Source: Cordilura impudica
Lineage: Eukaryota; Arthropoda; Insecta; Diptera; Scathophagidae
Assembly: GCA_963682025.1 (NCBI GenBank)
Contig: OY821517.1
Coordinates: 92,935,946-92,999,945, forward strand
Length of the DNA: 64,000 nt
Reading direction: 5' to 3'
Translations under genes and position numbers: made by a program
The notes under the pieces: generated by a model
What the model was told of the DNA's origin: nothing
The model's database searches: none
Seen by the model: the letters and a program-made list of their open reading frames with translations, nothing else
In this document: positions 20,455 to 31,573 of the stretch, piece after piece
Layout: each line of letters opens with the position of its first letter
How positions within the stretch are numbered: position 1 is the stretch's first letter

Positions 20455-22980
20455 ACACATTTTTGATGGCTACAAAATCTTCAGATCCGATAGAGTACGC
20501 CACGGTGGAGGAGTTGAAATTTTTATCAAAAGTCATTTGCCATGTAAACTTTGTTGAAAACTTGACTCCGAATATCTTTTTTTGGAGATTACTTCATACG
20601 AAAGAAAACTGCTGATTGGTTGTGTATACAGACCTAGGCGATATATTAACATGTCCACCTTCATCTCCAAATTAGAATCGCTAACTGTGTCACAAAATGA
20701 TGTTGTAATTGAGGCGACTTTAATTCAAACATCTTATTGAAATTAAGTCTCTTAGAAAATGTGGCATACCATGGCCTTGAACCTACAAGCCGCTCGATTC
20801 CTACTCACTCCTCTACCAGCAACAATACTTTGTTGGACCTATTTTATGTAAGCAATATTTCTAATATAGCTGCTTTATGACCAAATTTCAGCTTCATGTT
20901 TTCCCAAACATGATTTAATTTTTCTAGCCTACGATTATCATTCAATGGAGAAACAAATTATATGTACTCATACAGAGACTTTAGAAACTGAAATTATAAT
21001 TTACTATATGAACACTTTAGAGAAATTAATTGGGAGAATCTTTATTATATGCCCTCCGTAAATGATCAACTTTATTTTCTTGAAACTAACATAATAAGTT
21101 TATATGATGCTACGGTTCCTTTATTGATTCGATCCGAAAATGCAAAGCAAAGCCAATGGTTTACATCTAATATAAAGCAGTTAATTTTTCTCAGAGATGT
21201 ATGTTATTCGAGGTGGAAGCGATTTAAAACTACTGTGCTCAAAAAAGATTACCATAGAAAAGCTAAATCGTTCTATTATTCAAGGCGATTTGAGTATGTT
21301 ATGGACTCAGACAAACCTGGAAACACGTTCGTGATATTGGTACAGGGAAAGACATTAACAGCGTTGATAGCAGTATTGACGGCAATGAGTTAAACTCAGT
21401 CTTCAGTAATTTACCAGCAGTACACAATAACAACTCCTCATATTAGAATTTTAACAATGATAATGACTCCATTAATTGTTTTGAATTTTCGTGTGCGGCT
21501 CATGAAGGTGTTTATCTTACTATTATTGGTGCTAAATCTAAGGCAATCGAATATGATAATATTCATCCAATATTTGTGAGGATTTTGCTGCCCTTTATCT
21601 TGCCTTATCTAACATATTTCTTTAACTCAATTATTACACAAGTACTTTCCCTTACAAATGAAGGCATGCCAAAATAATTCCTGTTCCTAAATTTACTAAC
21701 GAATACCGGCCCATTGCAATCTTGTGTTACTTTTTAAAAGTACTAGAAAAGCTCCTTCACAAACAAATGACCACTTATAAAAATGATATTGGTTTTTTGT
21801 CGAATCTGCAATTAGGTTTTCGATCTAATCACAGTTGTGTTACTGCTATGAATGAAATAACTGGAAACACAAAGCAGGAATTGGATGATAATAAAGTTAA
21901 TTTTTTGGTCATACTTGATCATTCAAAGGCCTTCGATACTGTCGACCACTTAATGATATGTAATATATTGAAACATCTTTTTAATTTCTGTAAATCTGCT
22001 TCGATTCTACCTATCTGATCGTGCCCAATCCGTTCACGTGAAAAATAAAATCTCAAGAACGTTGAATATTACGAGAGGAGTGCCCCAGGGATCCATTCTC
22101 GGGCCTTTGCTTTTTCCCTCTATGCAAAATTCTCCATTGCAAAATTCATATGAACGCCGATGACGTGCAGTTTTATTTTGGCAGTCCGACTGTTTCATTT
22201 AATCCAATGTAAGGAAACTCGAAGAGGATTTAAATAATATCCATCAACCAGCTCTTTTTAAACCCATTAAAATTTAAATGTTTGATGATAATTAAACGAT
22301 CTAAACAACCAACGATGGTTCCTGATATTGAAATTAACGGTCAAAAGATTCCTATTGTTACATCTGCCAAAAATCTAGGTATTATCTTTAACAGCTTTCT
22401 CACATGGTCAAATCATATAAATAATGAAATTGGGCATACCTACCTTAAACTGAGATCGCTTTGGTGAACGCAATATTTCACACCTTTGAAAGTTAAAATT
22501 CTACTTGTCAAAACGTATATAATTCATGGATTTTGTACGGCTATGAAATTTTTGCTTATTGCGACCCCTCGAGCAGACGTCGGTTCAATGTTGCATATAA
22601 TAATATTATTCGTTATGTTTTTAGTTTACGAAGATATTCTTATATTACATCCTTCTCTGTAAGACTATTTTGTGTGTCTTTTGATAATCTTTTCAAAACT
22701 AGAGTTCTAATTTTTATGCACAAAATTATTTAGGCAAAAAATCCTAGCTAATTATCAGAAAAATTGCAATTTGCCAGGGCACTTGTCTCAGAACAGCAAT
22801 TCTTTATGGACGGAGTTCGTCTTTGAATGCACTAACAATCAATGAATCAACTAACAAGCAACGCAGGACTTTTAAAAAAACTAATTTTTGATTATTTTTT
22901 TTAAATAATTAATCCTGTACTGAAATTCTAAGAATAATGCTTCTTGTTGTACAGGAAAGCACAATAATTAAATAAGCAAA
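20455..22980 (+). mobile_element. CR1/Jockey-like LINE, decayed
   Basis: Endonuclease and RT remnants in order on the plus strand, ending in a long (AAAT)n tail at 22981. It is 5' incomplete or very diverged at the left. Part of the same family (22005-22380) has a second copy at 34636-34945. Confidence 0.75.
20461..22740 (+). pseudogene. LINE endonuclease/RT relic
   Basis: The endonuclease trace runs 20461-20760: RHGGGVEIFIKSHLPC, then LLIGCVYRPRR, and a region matching the DFN block (GDFNS-like with a frame break). An open stretch at 21049-21393 is the linker (QWFTSNIKQLIFLRD). RT motifs follow in shifted frames: LQLGFRSNHSC and LDHSKAFDTVDH at 21722-22018, then GVPQGSILGPLLF near 22078-22115, a degraded DD block near 22155, NLGIIFNSFLTWSNHI at 22369-22420 and a C-terminal part to 22733. 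At least five frameshifts or stops occur. The DxSKAFDTVDH form suggests the CR1/L2 side of the LINE tree, but assignment by eye is uncertain. Confidence 0.7.
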
Positions 22981-22984
22981 AAAA

Positions 22985-23043
<59 letters not shown>

Positions 23044-23080
23044 ATAGATAAATAAATAAATAAATAAATAAATAAATAGA

Positions 23081-23112
<32 letters not shown>
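22981..23112 (+). repeat. (AAAT)n microsatellite, LINE tail
   Basis: About 33 AAAT units with two GATA-type variants (near 23047 and 23079). It directly follows TTGTACAGGAAAGCACAATAA, which looks like the 3' UTR of the LINE, so it is an expanded LINE tail. Confidence 0.9.
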
Positions 23113-23114
<2 letters not shown>

Positions 23115-23721
23115 TAAAAAACCATTTCATTGTTTAATTTTATGTATGTGTTAGTAGTTACTTTAAATGCATTTTACTCAAAAAAATGTAAAAGTATAAA
23201 AATGTAAAAATCTGTAAGTCTGGTGGTCAGCTATAAAGAAATACCTTTCATATGGGGGATGTTTGATCAACATCGGGCAAATAATATGTAACGAATCATC
23301 GGTCACAATAAATCGCGTTACTATTAATATTATAGATAATTCATTTGTATTATGTTTATAATCTAATTGTAAGTAGCTGCAAATAAGAAAATAAGCTTAA
23401 AAAATTAAGAAATATGAGAAAAATGGGAAATTTATCAGAAAAACTCCTTTAAGTGGTCTAGACTAACTGCGTTTGTCTTCAGATCTCAGATTAACCCATT
23501 ACTTTTCATTCGATTTTTCGAACGACAACTGTGATTGTTTTACCGAAAAATGTACAATCGATTTTTAAGTCAGTTTGTAGAAGAAGGTAATTGATTCGGC
23601 TGGCAACCAAAAACAGTTTATTTTTAAATTTTAGACTTATGTAGGTCTTTTAAGGCTTTTAAAAGATCCTTTAAAAAAATTAAGGAATTTGAAACTTATT
23701 TTTTTTTTAAACAAGTTAAAT
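23113..23721. other. No gene seen
   Basis: AT-rich unique sequence without repeats shared elsewhere in the window. Confidence 0.5.
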
Positions 23722-24312
23722 AAATAAGAAAGTTATTGTCGGTCTAGACCGACTATACTGTGGTATTACGTTTCGAGAACAAACCGAATTTTATTGCTAT
23801 TGTTATTAACTTGTGGCAAGCTGATATGAAAAAGTCATATCTGATTGTATTTTGATATGAGAACTAAGTCAAAGATGGATCGATCATGATAATATTTGTC
23901 ACTTACTTTTAACAGAACCATACGTAAAATTAATTTGAGTAAAATCTTTGACATATATTTTTTTTATATAGATTTAGGTGAATATCAGCAATTAGCTTTA
24001 TATGGGGACTGTAACTCAAAATGGTCCTACAAGACTGATTTTTAGAACTGATTAGTACCTATAATACACACCCATATATCAAATTTTACTCGGTCTGATA
24101 GAGGTGATTTGTACGAAGCTACATCTGTAATGAAGCGATTTTCACCAATTTCAATAATGTTTACATTCATAGTTGCGGCCTGAAGGGAAATCGCTAAATC
24201 GAAAGTGATTCTGGATCGATCGATAAAAGGAGGCTCTAGGTTAGATATTTTTGGCAGTTACAAATAGCGGCTCAGTCGTTATACTTTCACCACATAGTGG
24301 TATAGGTAGACA
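23722..24312 (-). repeat. R repeat copy 5 (diverged)
   Basis: Inverted copy starting AATAAGAAAGTTATTGTCGG with an intact GTCGGTCTAGACCGAC palindrome and ending CACATAGTGGTATAGG. The middle is more diverged than in other copies, so it is older or belongs to a subfamily. Confidence 0.75.
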
Positions 24313-24772
24313 TATAACCGATGTTATTTTAGGCAATATGGCAAAATTTTGCTCGTGTCTGCCACGCCTACTTATAGCTCGAATTACTATCATATTTATG
24401 TGTCAATAATACAATAAAAATCCCCAAATAAATTTTAATATATCTTTTTAATTTTCCACTTTCGGAAAATGGCTAATCGGAAAATCGGCAAATTGGAACA
24501 TTTTTATATATAAAAAAAATTTGGAAATAGGACTTCTTTCTCTTTATTTGCCTATTAGTCATACGAATGTTGGCCACCAATACAATTACATTTAATTACA
24601 TGTTGTAAAACTAAATATTTCATAAGGTTCCCAGGATTTCGGCAAACACTCCTCTATCTCTTGCTAAAATCCAAGCCATTTCATTTCTTCTTTTAGAAGG
24701 CTTTCCGTCTATTCTCGCCTTCGTGATGGTTTGTAACAATCTGTATTTTGGATTTCTCATAGTATGTCCGTT
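24313..24772. other. No gene seen
   Basis: AT-rich; a short A-run near 24520. No motif. Confidence 0.4.
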
Positions 24773-25270
24773 TTTATACCCTCCACTCCAGTGTGCAGAG
24801 GATATATATAAGTTTGTCATTCCGTTTGTAATAATTAGAAAAAAAAGTCTGGACCCCATAAAATATATATATTTGTGATCCTTATAACAAGCGGAGTTGA
24901 TATAGCGATGTCCGTCTGTCCGTCTGTCCGTCTGTGGAAATCACGATGACGGCTTCAATCGGGCAACTAGGTTGCTCGTTGGTATAAAAAATGATTCAGT
25001 AACATCCTGAAAAGTTTGCTGTTTAAAATCGTCCAAATCGGATTATCTGGTCCCGAGAATTGAACGATGGAGTAAAAAAAGTCTTGAAAAAATATGATTT
25101 GACTATGTTGTTCTTGTCACGATAACGTTCTCAATAGGACAGATAGGGCGCTTGTTGTTAGTGAGAATGATACTCCAACATCACGAGAAGGTTTCTGTTT
25201 TTTAAGTCGTGACAATAGGTTTCATAGGTGCCGAGAAAGCACTGAAAAGTTAAAAAAAATATGAATTTTT
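24773..25270 (+). repeat. Second TATACCC-type repeat family, 5' part
   Basis: Starts TTTTTATACCCTCCACTCCA and has GACCCCATAAA, a (TCCGTCTG)n stretch at 24909-24935 and GGAAATCACGATGACGG. The architecture parallels the R family (TTTTTATACCC start, internal TCCG microsatellite) but the sequence differs. It contains a diverged tandem duplication of about 175 bp (CACGATGACGG near 24942 and CACGATAACG near 25118). Confidence 0.65.
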
Positions 25271-25804
25271 CCTATATTGTTATTCTAAATTTTGTATTTT
25301 GTCACAGCTGTGCTTGTTGTTTTTATGGTCGTTGTGGTAGTAATATAAAAATTCACCAATATCAACATTTTATGGTGTAATATTTAAGTTAGTTAATTAA
25401 TAAAAGAAACTATATAAAATCAATATCAATATTCTGCGATTTCTATAAGATCACAAAATATTACAAATTGATACGTACAGACTACTGTTGCAAATATCAA
25501 AATACTATAAATAACATTCATATATTCCGTATATGTATTTCGATAATAAGCGCATATTAAAAATAATAAAATATAAATTATTTTATTTATACAAAATATT
25601 GCAATTTTTAGGGTTGCAAAAAATAGTATGATTTTAAGGGTTCTACTTTTAGTACATACTTGCATTCAAAAGTAGTATTGAAACCATAAAATTTTACCCT
25701 GTTAAAAATTGGTGTTTAAAAAAAATTTTTTTTCTCAGATGATAATAATATAACGTCAATAATATTTAATTATAATACATTTTTAAAATTTATTATTTAA
25801 TGTT
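25271..25804. other. No gene seen
   Basis: Very AT-rich DNA. A 79-residue minus-strand frame at 25426-25665 is hydrophobic and low in complexity, with no family resemblance. Confidence 0.4.
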
Positions 25805-25936
25805 TGGCGCAGGCAAACGCCATTCCCGGACTACCGAGAATTTAATGCACGATTTATTCCGCATTAGGAATAATCGCGGAGCTCAGCTCAGCTCAATCAA
25901 AGTGCAATGATTAAGCCTCGCTCTGGGAAACAAGTG
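25805..25936 (-). pseudogene. U1 snRNA-derived copy 1
   Basis: The complement carries the U1 order of blocks: GCGAGGCTTAATCATTGCAC, GCTGAG, GCGATTATTCCTAATG, TCGTGCATT, a damaged Sm site (AATTCTCGGTAG for AATTTTTGGTAG) and the stem-loop IV strand GGGAATGGCGTTTGCC. The 5' end of U1 with the splice-site-pairing ACTTACCTG is absent. Not functional as U1. Confidence 0.75.
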
Positions 25937-25945
25937 TTCATGCTT

Positions 25946-26075
25946 CCCTTTGCACAAACGCCATTCCCAACTACCAAAAATTGTAGGCACGAGCTATCCA
26001 CATAAGGAATAGTCGCGGGCTCAACTCAATCAAAGTGCAATGATTAAGCATCGCCCTGGGAAACATGTATTCATT
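25946..26075 (-). pseudogene. U1 snRNA-derived copy 2
   Basis: Tandem to copy 1, 141 bases away (AAACGCCATTCCC at 25815 and 25956). The complement has GCTTAATCATTGCAC, GAGTTGA, GCGACTATTCCTTATGTG, CTCGTGCC, an intact Sm-type site AATTTTTGGTAG and GGGAATGGCGTTTGTGC. It lacks the 5' 30-40 bases of U1. Both copies share the same non-U1-like 5' junction (ATG...GTTTCCCAG), so one duplicated from the other after truncation. Confidence 0.75.
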
Positions 26076-26717
26076 CATTTCTTAGCACAAACCGAACTTC
26101 TTATGGCACATTAAAAATAAACTAATTGAGAAGTACAATTCATCATTACGCTGTATTATAATACAATTTCTTATTTTTCTACTAGCTAGTAAACAAAGTG
26201 ATCGTATCATTGAAAACGAAATAGAATTGAAATTGTGTGCAGATTTGTTTTACTTAAAAAACTGTTTCTACAGATAGTGAATAAAATCCCAGTAAACATT
26301 TTATGCAATAAGTGATCATGTGGAGTCTTTTTTGACTCCTCTGTGCTATTGAAACAGTCATAAATGCGCTCTTTTGCTGATCGCAAAATATACTTTTGTT
26401 GGGAGGAAATATTACCTTACCCCCTAATCATCTTGAGAACCTTTTTTATCCAATTTTCTGATTAATTTCGACTTATTTTTGAGTCATATTTAATGTCATT
26501 TTTCTATAAATCACTTTTTAAGCGTAAGCAAAAATCATTTCTTAATCTTTTTCTAATACCGCATGTGAATAATCAGTTTTTAATCATCAAAAGTGCTCGA
26601 AGAAGACACAATAAGATGATTTTTGTTAAAACAATCTTCGAAATGATTACTGGGATATCGTATATTTTTGTTTACACACACATATACATAATGGCACCAG
26701 TTAGCCGCACTCTCTCG
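26076..26717. other. No gene seen
   Basis: AT-rich unique sequence; a 75-residue frame at 26493-26720 runs into the next MITE and looks fortuitous. Confidence 0.4.
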
Positions 26718-27279
26718 TGAAACACATAGACGACAGCGGCTACACGACTACAGCCTGTCAAAAATAAAATACACACGTTTATATGAAAACGATTATTTTG
26801 ACACCAACACAGCTACACGACTACATGACCACTTTTGCTGCTGTAGTCAACTAAGGCTAATTTCTGTTTTTGTTGGCTACAAAATAAAAATAGTGTTGAC
26901 AATATAACAAAATATGTAAAAGATATTAGTGCTATGAAATATTTTATTTTGTTGAAAAAATGAAATGCTATAATAATTCTATTAATAAGTAAATTTATTT
27001 ATTTATTTTTACGTTATAATAATGCATAATAAATAAGTAATATATTTAAGACAATTTTGTATAGAATCATACATGTTTTTCTATTTTAATAAAGTTAAAA
27101 AAGAATATAATTGGCACTACTGAAATAAAAATGATTTTGTATAAAAACAGCTGTTTATATTGTTGTTTTATGTTGCTGTCGTTTTCAAAAAAATTAAGTA
27201 GTTGACTACACGACTACAATTGTAGCCAGCAGCATTTGTATCCATGTGTTTGTGTAGCCTCTGTCGTCCATGTGTTTCA
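26718..27279. mobile_element. MITE with about 27-bp TIRs
   Basis: Left TGAAACACATAGACGACAGC and right complement TGAAACACATGGACGACAG, both continuing GGCTACA. Inside both ends are repeated ACTACACGACTAC/TGTAGTC motifs, the kind of subterminal repeats bound by a transposase. It is 562 bp with no coding frame. No convincing target duplication, so the superfamily is unassigned. Confidence 0.65.
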
Positions 27280-28061
27280 TGCATAAGTAACAATTTCATT
27301 TAGTCTTATGAAAGCTTTTGAACAAAGCAGATATATGTCGCATTGTTTTGTGAAATCTTACATTGTTTTTTAATAGGTACCAGTGATGCCAGGAGATTTT
27401 TACAGAAATATCTACGCTAATGAAAAAATCCCTTTTTCCCCTACACCCACTTTTTTTCTCTCTACATTTTTCCCTACACTACTTTTTTCAATTTTTCAAA
27501 AAAAAAAAATTTTTTTTTAATTTGTTAATTTTCAATTTCAATAATGCAAAAATAACATAAAAACGAAAAAAATATCGTAAAAAATAAGATAAGAATATCA
27601 TTAGAATTACATAAAAACAATATAAAAAATCAAGGGATATTATAAAAAAATTTTTTTACTATTCTGTATAATTCATCTTTTATATGGCTAGATGTGCATT
27701 TAAAATTTACACAATTAATTAAAATGGCTTGCAAATGGGATCTTATAACGTAAACAGAATTTTGGTTGTTGGTTTTAAAAGATATTTTTTTAAGACATTG
27801 GTTATTAGCATGTATACTTAGATCTGATTTATCGCAATTTAATATTTTTTCACAAGCCTTGCATCTGTATTTAAAGTCGTCATCTTTGACCTGTTCTATC
27901 CCATTAGCTTCTCGTCTCTCAACTAACTTGAGTAAAACCTTTGTTTTCTGTATTTCTTTGATGTGTTTTCAGCATCATCGAAAACCGAATCGGACATTTT
28001 TCTAAAATCAATTATGTTTACATTTATAATATTTTAATATTCTTTTTATTTACAAACTTAC
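27280..28061. other. No gene seen
   Basis: AT-rich with A/T homopolymer runs at 27490-27530. A plus-strand frame at 27766-28005 has no recognisable motif. Confidence 0.4.
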
Positions 28062-28064
28062 TTA

Positions 28065-28551
28065 AGGTGCTATTACACGAAGTGTTTTTTACATATGTAC
28101 TGTCACTTTTTTTATCCATATGAAAATCCTCATGTCTGTCAAAATTGTCTTTAACATACGATTCATAATTATTGCTATCACACGTGCATATGTATTTCCG
28201 TATGACATAATTTCTAAGTGTAAACAACAGCTGATTTAATTTGTGAATTTACAAAAATTTATTGTTAAAAAAAAGGTTATATATTTTTTGATTATTAATA
28301 CTAAACAATTTATTTTTCTTTCAATAATAATCTTTAAAATTTACTCTGTTTTTCTTTCGCCACAAGCAGTGTTGTATTTTCATGTTTGTCATGCAAAAAT
28401 AGAACCTGTTCTAATTGAAAAATTTACATGTGACTTTCTTCATGTATTGTACATAAACAATGTTTCATATGTATCACACGATGTGTACAACTTTTGTTGT
28501 GGGAAAATTTGACAGTACACATGTAAAAAAACACATCATGTAATAGCACCT
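28065..28551. mobile_element. PIF/Harbinger-like MITE
   Basis: TIRs of about 50 bp starting AGGTGCTATTACACGAAGTG on the left and AGGTGCTATTACATGATGTG on the right complement. They are flanked by TTA on both sides (28062-28064 and 28552-28554), the three-base TWA duplication typical of Harbinger. 487 bp, no transposase; the frames inside are AT-rich noise. Confidence 0.75.
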
Positions 28552-28554
28552 TTA

Positions 28555-29127
28555 ATATAATCGAAGAGGTCTACAAAGATGGCGTTCTTATGTATGTATT
28601 AAAAAAAATGCACAAAACAAGTAAACTGCACAAAAGTGTTTTTTCCTTGTCATTCTTATTAAAGAAGCCACGTATTTACTATCTCCATATTATAGAGTTA
28701 TTACCAGATTTAAAAAAGATAGATATTTTTAATTTTAAAGTTTAAAATTGAAACGTATATAATATTAAGTTGTTAAAAAAAATTTTCAAAAAATCCCTAC
28801 AATTCGACAAAAGTAAGAAATCTTTTGCATTAAACACATAGACGCAAATCCATTTATCGATGCGTTACAAATGGAATGTCATAATAAGATCGAAAAAATA
28901 AAACTGATTAACGCTAGTGCTTTTAAAATATAAGACATGGTCAAGTATTCCGAAAAAGATCCGAAATTTAAAAATATATTATGTTTAATATCTTCTATTG
29001 ACTTTAAAATTGTTAAACGTAAATGCTGAAAATTCAGAGTATTTGTTGTAATAAATTACTAAATTGATCAAATTGTTTACATTTTCAAATATTTTATCTA
29101 AATTTGTTCCAAATAGTGCAAGAAAAC
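28555..29127. other. No gene seen
   Basis: AT-rich sequence without shared repeats. Confidence 0.4.
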
Positions 29128-29180
29128 CTAGGTGGAGGGTATCAAAGATTCGGCATAGCCGAATTTTACACTCCTACTTG
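29128..29180 (+). repeat. 3' end of second TATACCC-type family
   Basis: GGTGGAGGGTATCAAAGATT, then the palindrome TTCGGCATAGCCGAA, then TTTACACTCCTACTTGTTT. This is the end structure expected for the family whose 5' part lies at 24773. Whether both belong to one insertion is uncertain. Confidence 0.5.
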
Positions 29181-29386
29181 TTTATAGTAGTTATGAGCTC
29201 TCTATTTCGATGCATTCTTCTCAGCACCTCGTTATTTGATATAAAATAGGTCCATGGTATTTTTAGTGTCCGTCGATAAATCCACATTTCGAAGGATTGT
29301 AGCTTTTTCACATCTGTCACTTTAATGGTCCATACCTCCATTGCGTACTGTAGTTCTGACCATATATATGCTTTTTTTTTTACCGT

Positions 29387-30418
29387 ATTTATACCATGTA
29401 TCACCATGTGGTTTGGTATAATGACATTGTGCTGATGTTTGCAACTACCTAAAATATTTGACCTAGACCCACCTTTTATTATACCGATCGAATCAGAATC
29501 ACTTTCTGAGTCGAATTAGCGATGCCCGTCTGTCCGTCCGTCTGTGTGTCCATGTAAACCTTATAATCAAGCTACAGGTCGGAAATATGAATATATTTTG
29601 ATAAAATTTGGTACATTGGCTTCCACAGGCCGTGGGATAAACACTATTGAAATTGGTGAAATTCGGTCCATGTTCAGACCTAGTCCTCATACAAATGACC
29701 CCTATTAAATCGACATAAAGATGATATAGATCTCAGTCAAATTGGGTTTGTATGTGTTTATTATATCCATTAATCAGTAGTCCAAAATAGTCTCTATAGG
29801 ACAATTCTTAGTCATAGGCCCCATGTAGAGCTACTTTCCTATCTTCACTTAAATCTATCAAAAAAACAAAAATATTGCACAGATTTTTCTCAAATTTGGT
29901 TTGTATATCGTCACCTTAAAGACCAAACAACCTATCAGCAGTTTCCAAAATTTACAGGAGAGAGAAAAAACGTTATAAAATTGGAACTATTTGCAATATT
30001 GAAACGAAAATTATATATTCTTAATTTGGTAATAGCTTGGTTATTTGTAATATTAGGCGTTCAAAATTTTGCATACATATGCATTATGATATGGGGAATA
30101 ATATTAAATAAAAAAACTCAATTTTGAAATTTTTGCTGATAGGTTGTTTGGTCTTTAAGGTGACGATATACTTTTTCAAAATATAAGTCACTTTACCAAA
30201 TGTGGTGAGGATCGGTCCATATGTCGAGCTATTTCATATGGCATCCGATATGAACTTTTTCATATATGCAGCCAAAAAAATTAATAACAATGCTACTCAA
30301 ATTTAGTTTATGCTTATTTTCTATATCGAATTAGTTGGGCCGAAGAGATAGGGTCTCTAAAACATGGTATGGGGTATCGTATCGTCTAGACCTACTATAA
30401 TTTCTTATTGGTTTTGTT
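29387..30418 (+). repeat. R repeat copy 6, carrying a MITE
   Basis: Starts TATTTATACCATGTATCACC, has the usual blocks and ends GGGGTATCGTATCGTCTAGA with TTTCTTATTGGTTTTG. It is about 250 bases longer than its relatives because of the MITE at 29908-30166. It interrupts the minus-strand LINE. Confidence 0.85.
29908..30166. mobile_element. 259-bp MITE with perfect 33-bp TIRs
   Basis: Left TCGTCACCTTAAAGACCAAA (29908-29940) and right (30134-30166) are perfect inverted repeats over 33 bases. TATA occurs on both sides (29904-29907, 30167-30170), giving a TA or TATA duplication; removing the element restores the R consensus TTTGTATATA. No coding capacity. The perfect TIRs mean it is recent. Confidence 0.85.
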
Positions 30419-31573
30419 TATAACATGACTCATTGGAACTTTCTTGTATTTAAAAAATGAACCTCTTGCCATTTCTATCCTTCGTCTTATTTCTTTTGAT
30501 GCGTCCCATTGGTGATTAATCATCACTCCAAGATATTGAGAGTTATATACCCTTTCAATGGAAAAGTTTTATATTTTTAAGTTCGCTGTGCCGCGAACTA
30601 TTTCACACACATATTTCACTATATGTAACCAGTCTATTCGTTAAATCTTGGAGGCTAGATCAGCCAGTATAAAAATACCCCTAGGTACGTTGTTTATGAA
30701 TACCGGTAAGATCCTCTCGGAATATATATTAAACAATAGTGGGGACAGTATACAACCTTGCCGAACTCCTCTTGGTATTAAAGTGCTTTCAAGTAGCTCT
30801 CCGTTAACCTCAATTTTGTGCGGATTGGTACAAATAAAGACTTCTGATGCATCGGATTTCCTTGTCATCTATGCCGATTATTGACATGAGGATGTCTATT
30901 AATTTGTTCCTTTGCACATCTCCATGTTTTTTGGACTAATATCTGTAGAGAGAAAAACGCTTCACGGGTACTCATTCCTTCTTCAAACCCAAACTGGGAC
31001 TCCACCATTTTCTTTTCGCATTTTGAGTATATTCTGGAGTGAATTACTCTTAGGTATATTTTCAGGGCGTGGCTCATTAGACTTGTGAGTCTGTAGTCAT
31101 TATAAGATTTTGCGCAGTTTTTCTTGGATAAATGTGGATTTTAGTCAATCTCGCAGATATTTTCCTGTATCATAAATGTGGTTAAGCAACTTTGTTGGTA
31201 TATCAATATTATCCGTAGCTATCAGTTTTAGCACTTCAGAAGGAATCTCGTCAGGGCCGGTGGAATTTTTATCTTTTAATGATATTATGGCGGATTCTAT
31301 TGATGTTTCGTTATTGAAGTTCCTGTAAGTGGCAAATCTATTTGTGTATCAAAAACTGTGCGACCGCTGTCCGCAAAAACTTGTTCTATATACTCTTTCC
31401 AAATATTATTTTTGCCATCAATATCAAAGACAGCGTCATTGTTATTGTTATATAACATACTAGGAATTTTCTTTTTGTATATTCCGGCGGCTTCTTTTAA
31501 TATTTTGTGTAAATTATAATTGTCATGTAAATTTTTCCATGTAGCTTTTCGATCTCCTAGCAATGTCCGTTAA

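Larger units (their letters stand above)
29178..31563 (-). pseudogene. LINE reverse transcriptase relic
   Basis: Going leftward: pre-RT region at 31563-31297 (GDRKATWKNLHDNYNLHK, NNIWKEYIEQVF), a GPDEIPSEVLKL block near 31255, QFGFEEGMSTREA at 31077-30865, RGVRQGCILSPLLFNIY within 30868-30641, a stretch near 30560-30425 reading NSQYLGVMINHQWDASKEI, and after the R copy the C-terminal end at 29407-29178 (ELQYAMEVWTIKV, SFEMWIYRRTLKI, EVLRRMHRNREL). This C-terminus is a familiar LINE end in insects; I do not fix the clade. The catalytic DD block is lost or out of frame and there are several frameshifts. Confidence 0.7.
29178..31569 (-). mobile_element. LINE remnant split by nested insertions
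   Basis: Minus-strand RT pieces run from 31563 down to 29178, interrupted by an R copy (29387-30418) that itself holds a MITE. The left edge abuts a repeat terminus, and the 5' (right) end stops at a TTAA where a piggyBac-like MITE sits. Confidence 0.7.

Noticed and set aside
22909..23130. Minus-strand frame rich in YLFI repeats
   Set aside because: It is only the translation of the (AAAT)n microsatellite.
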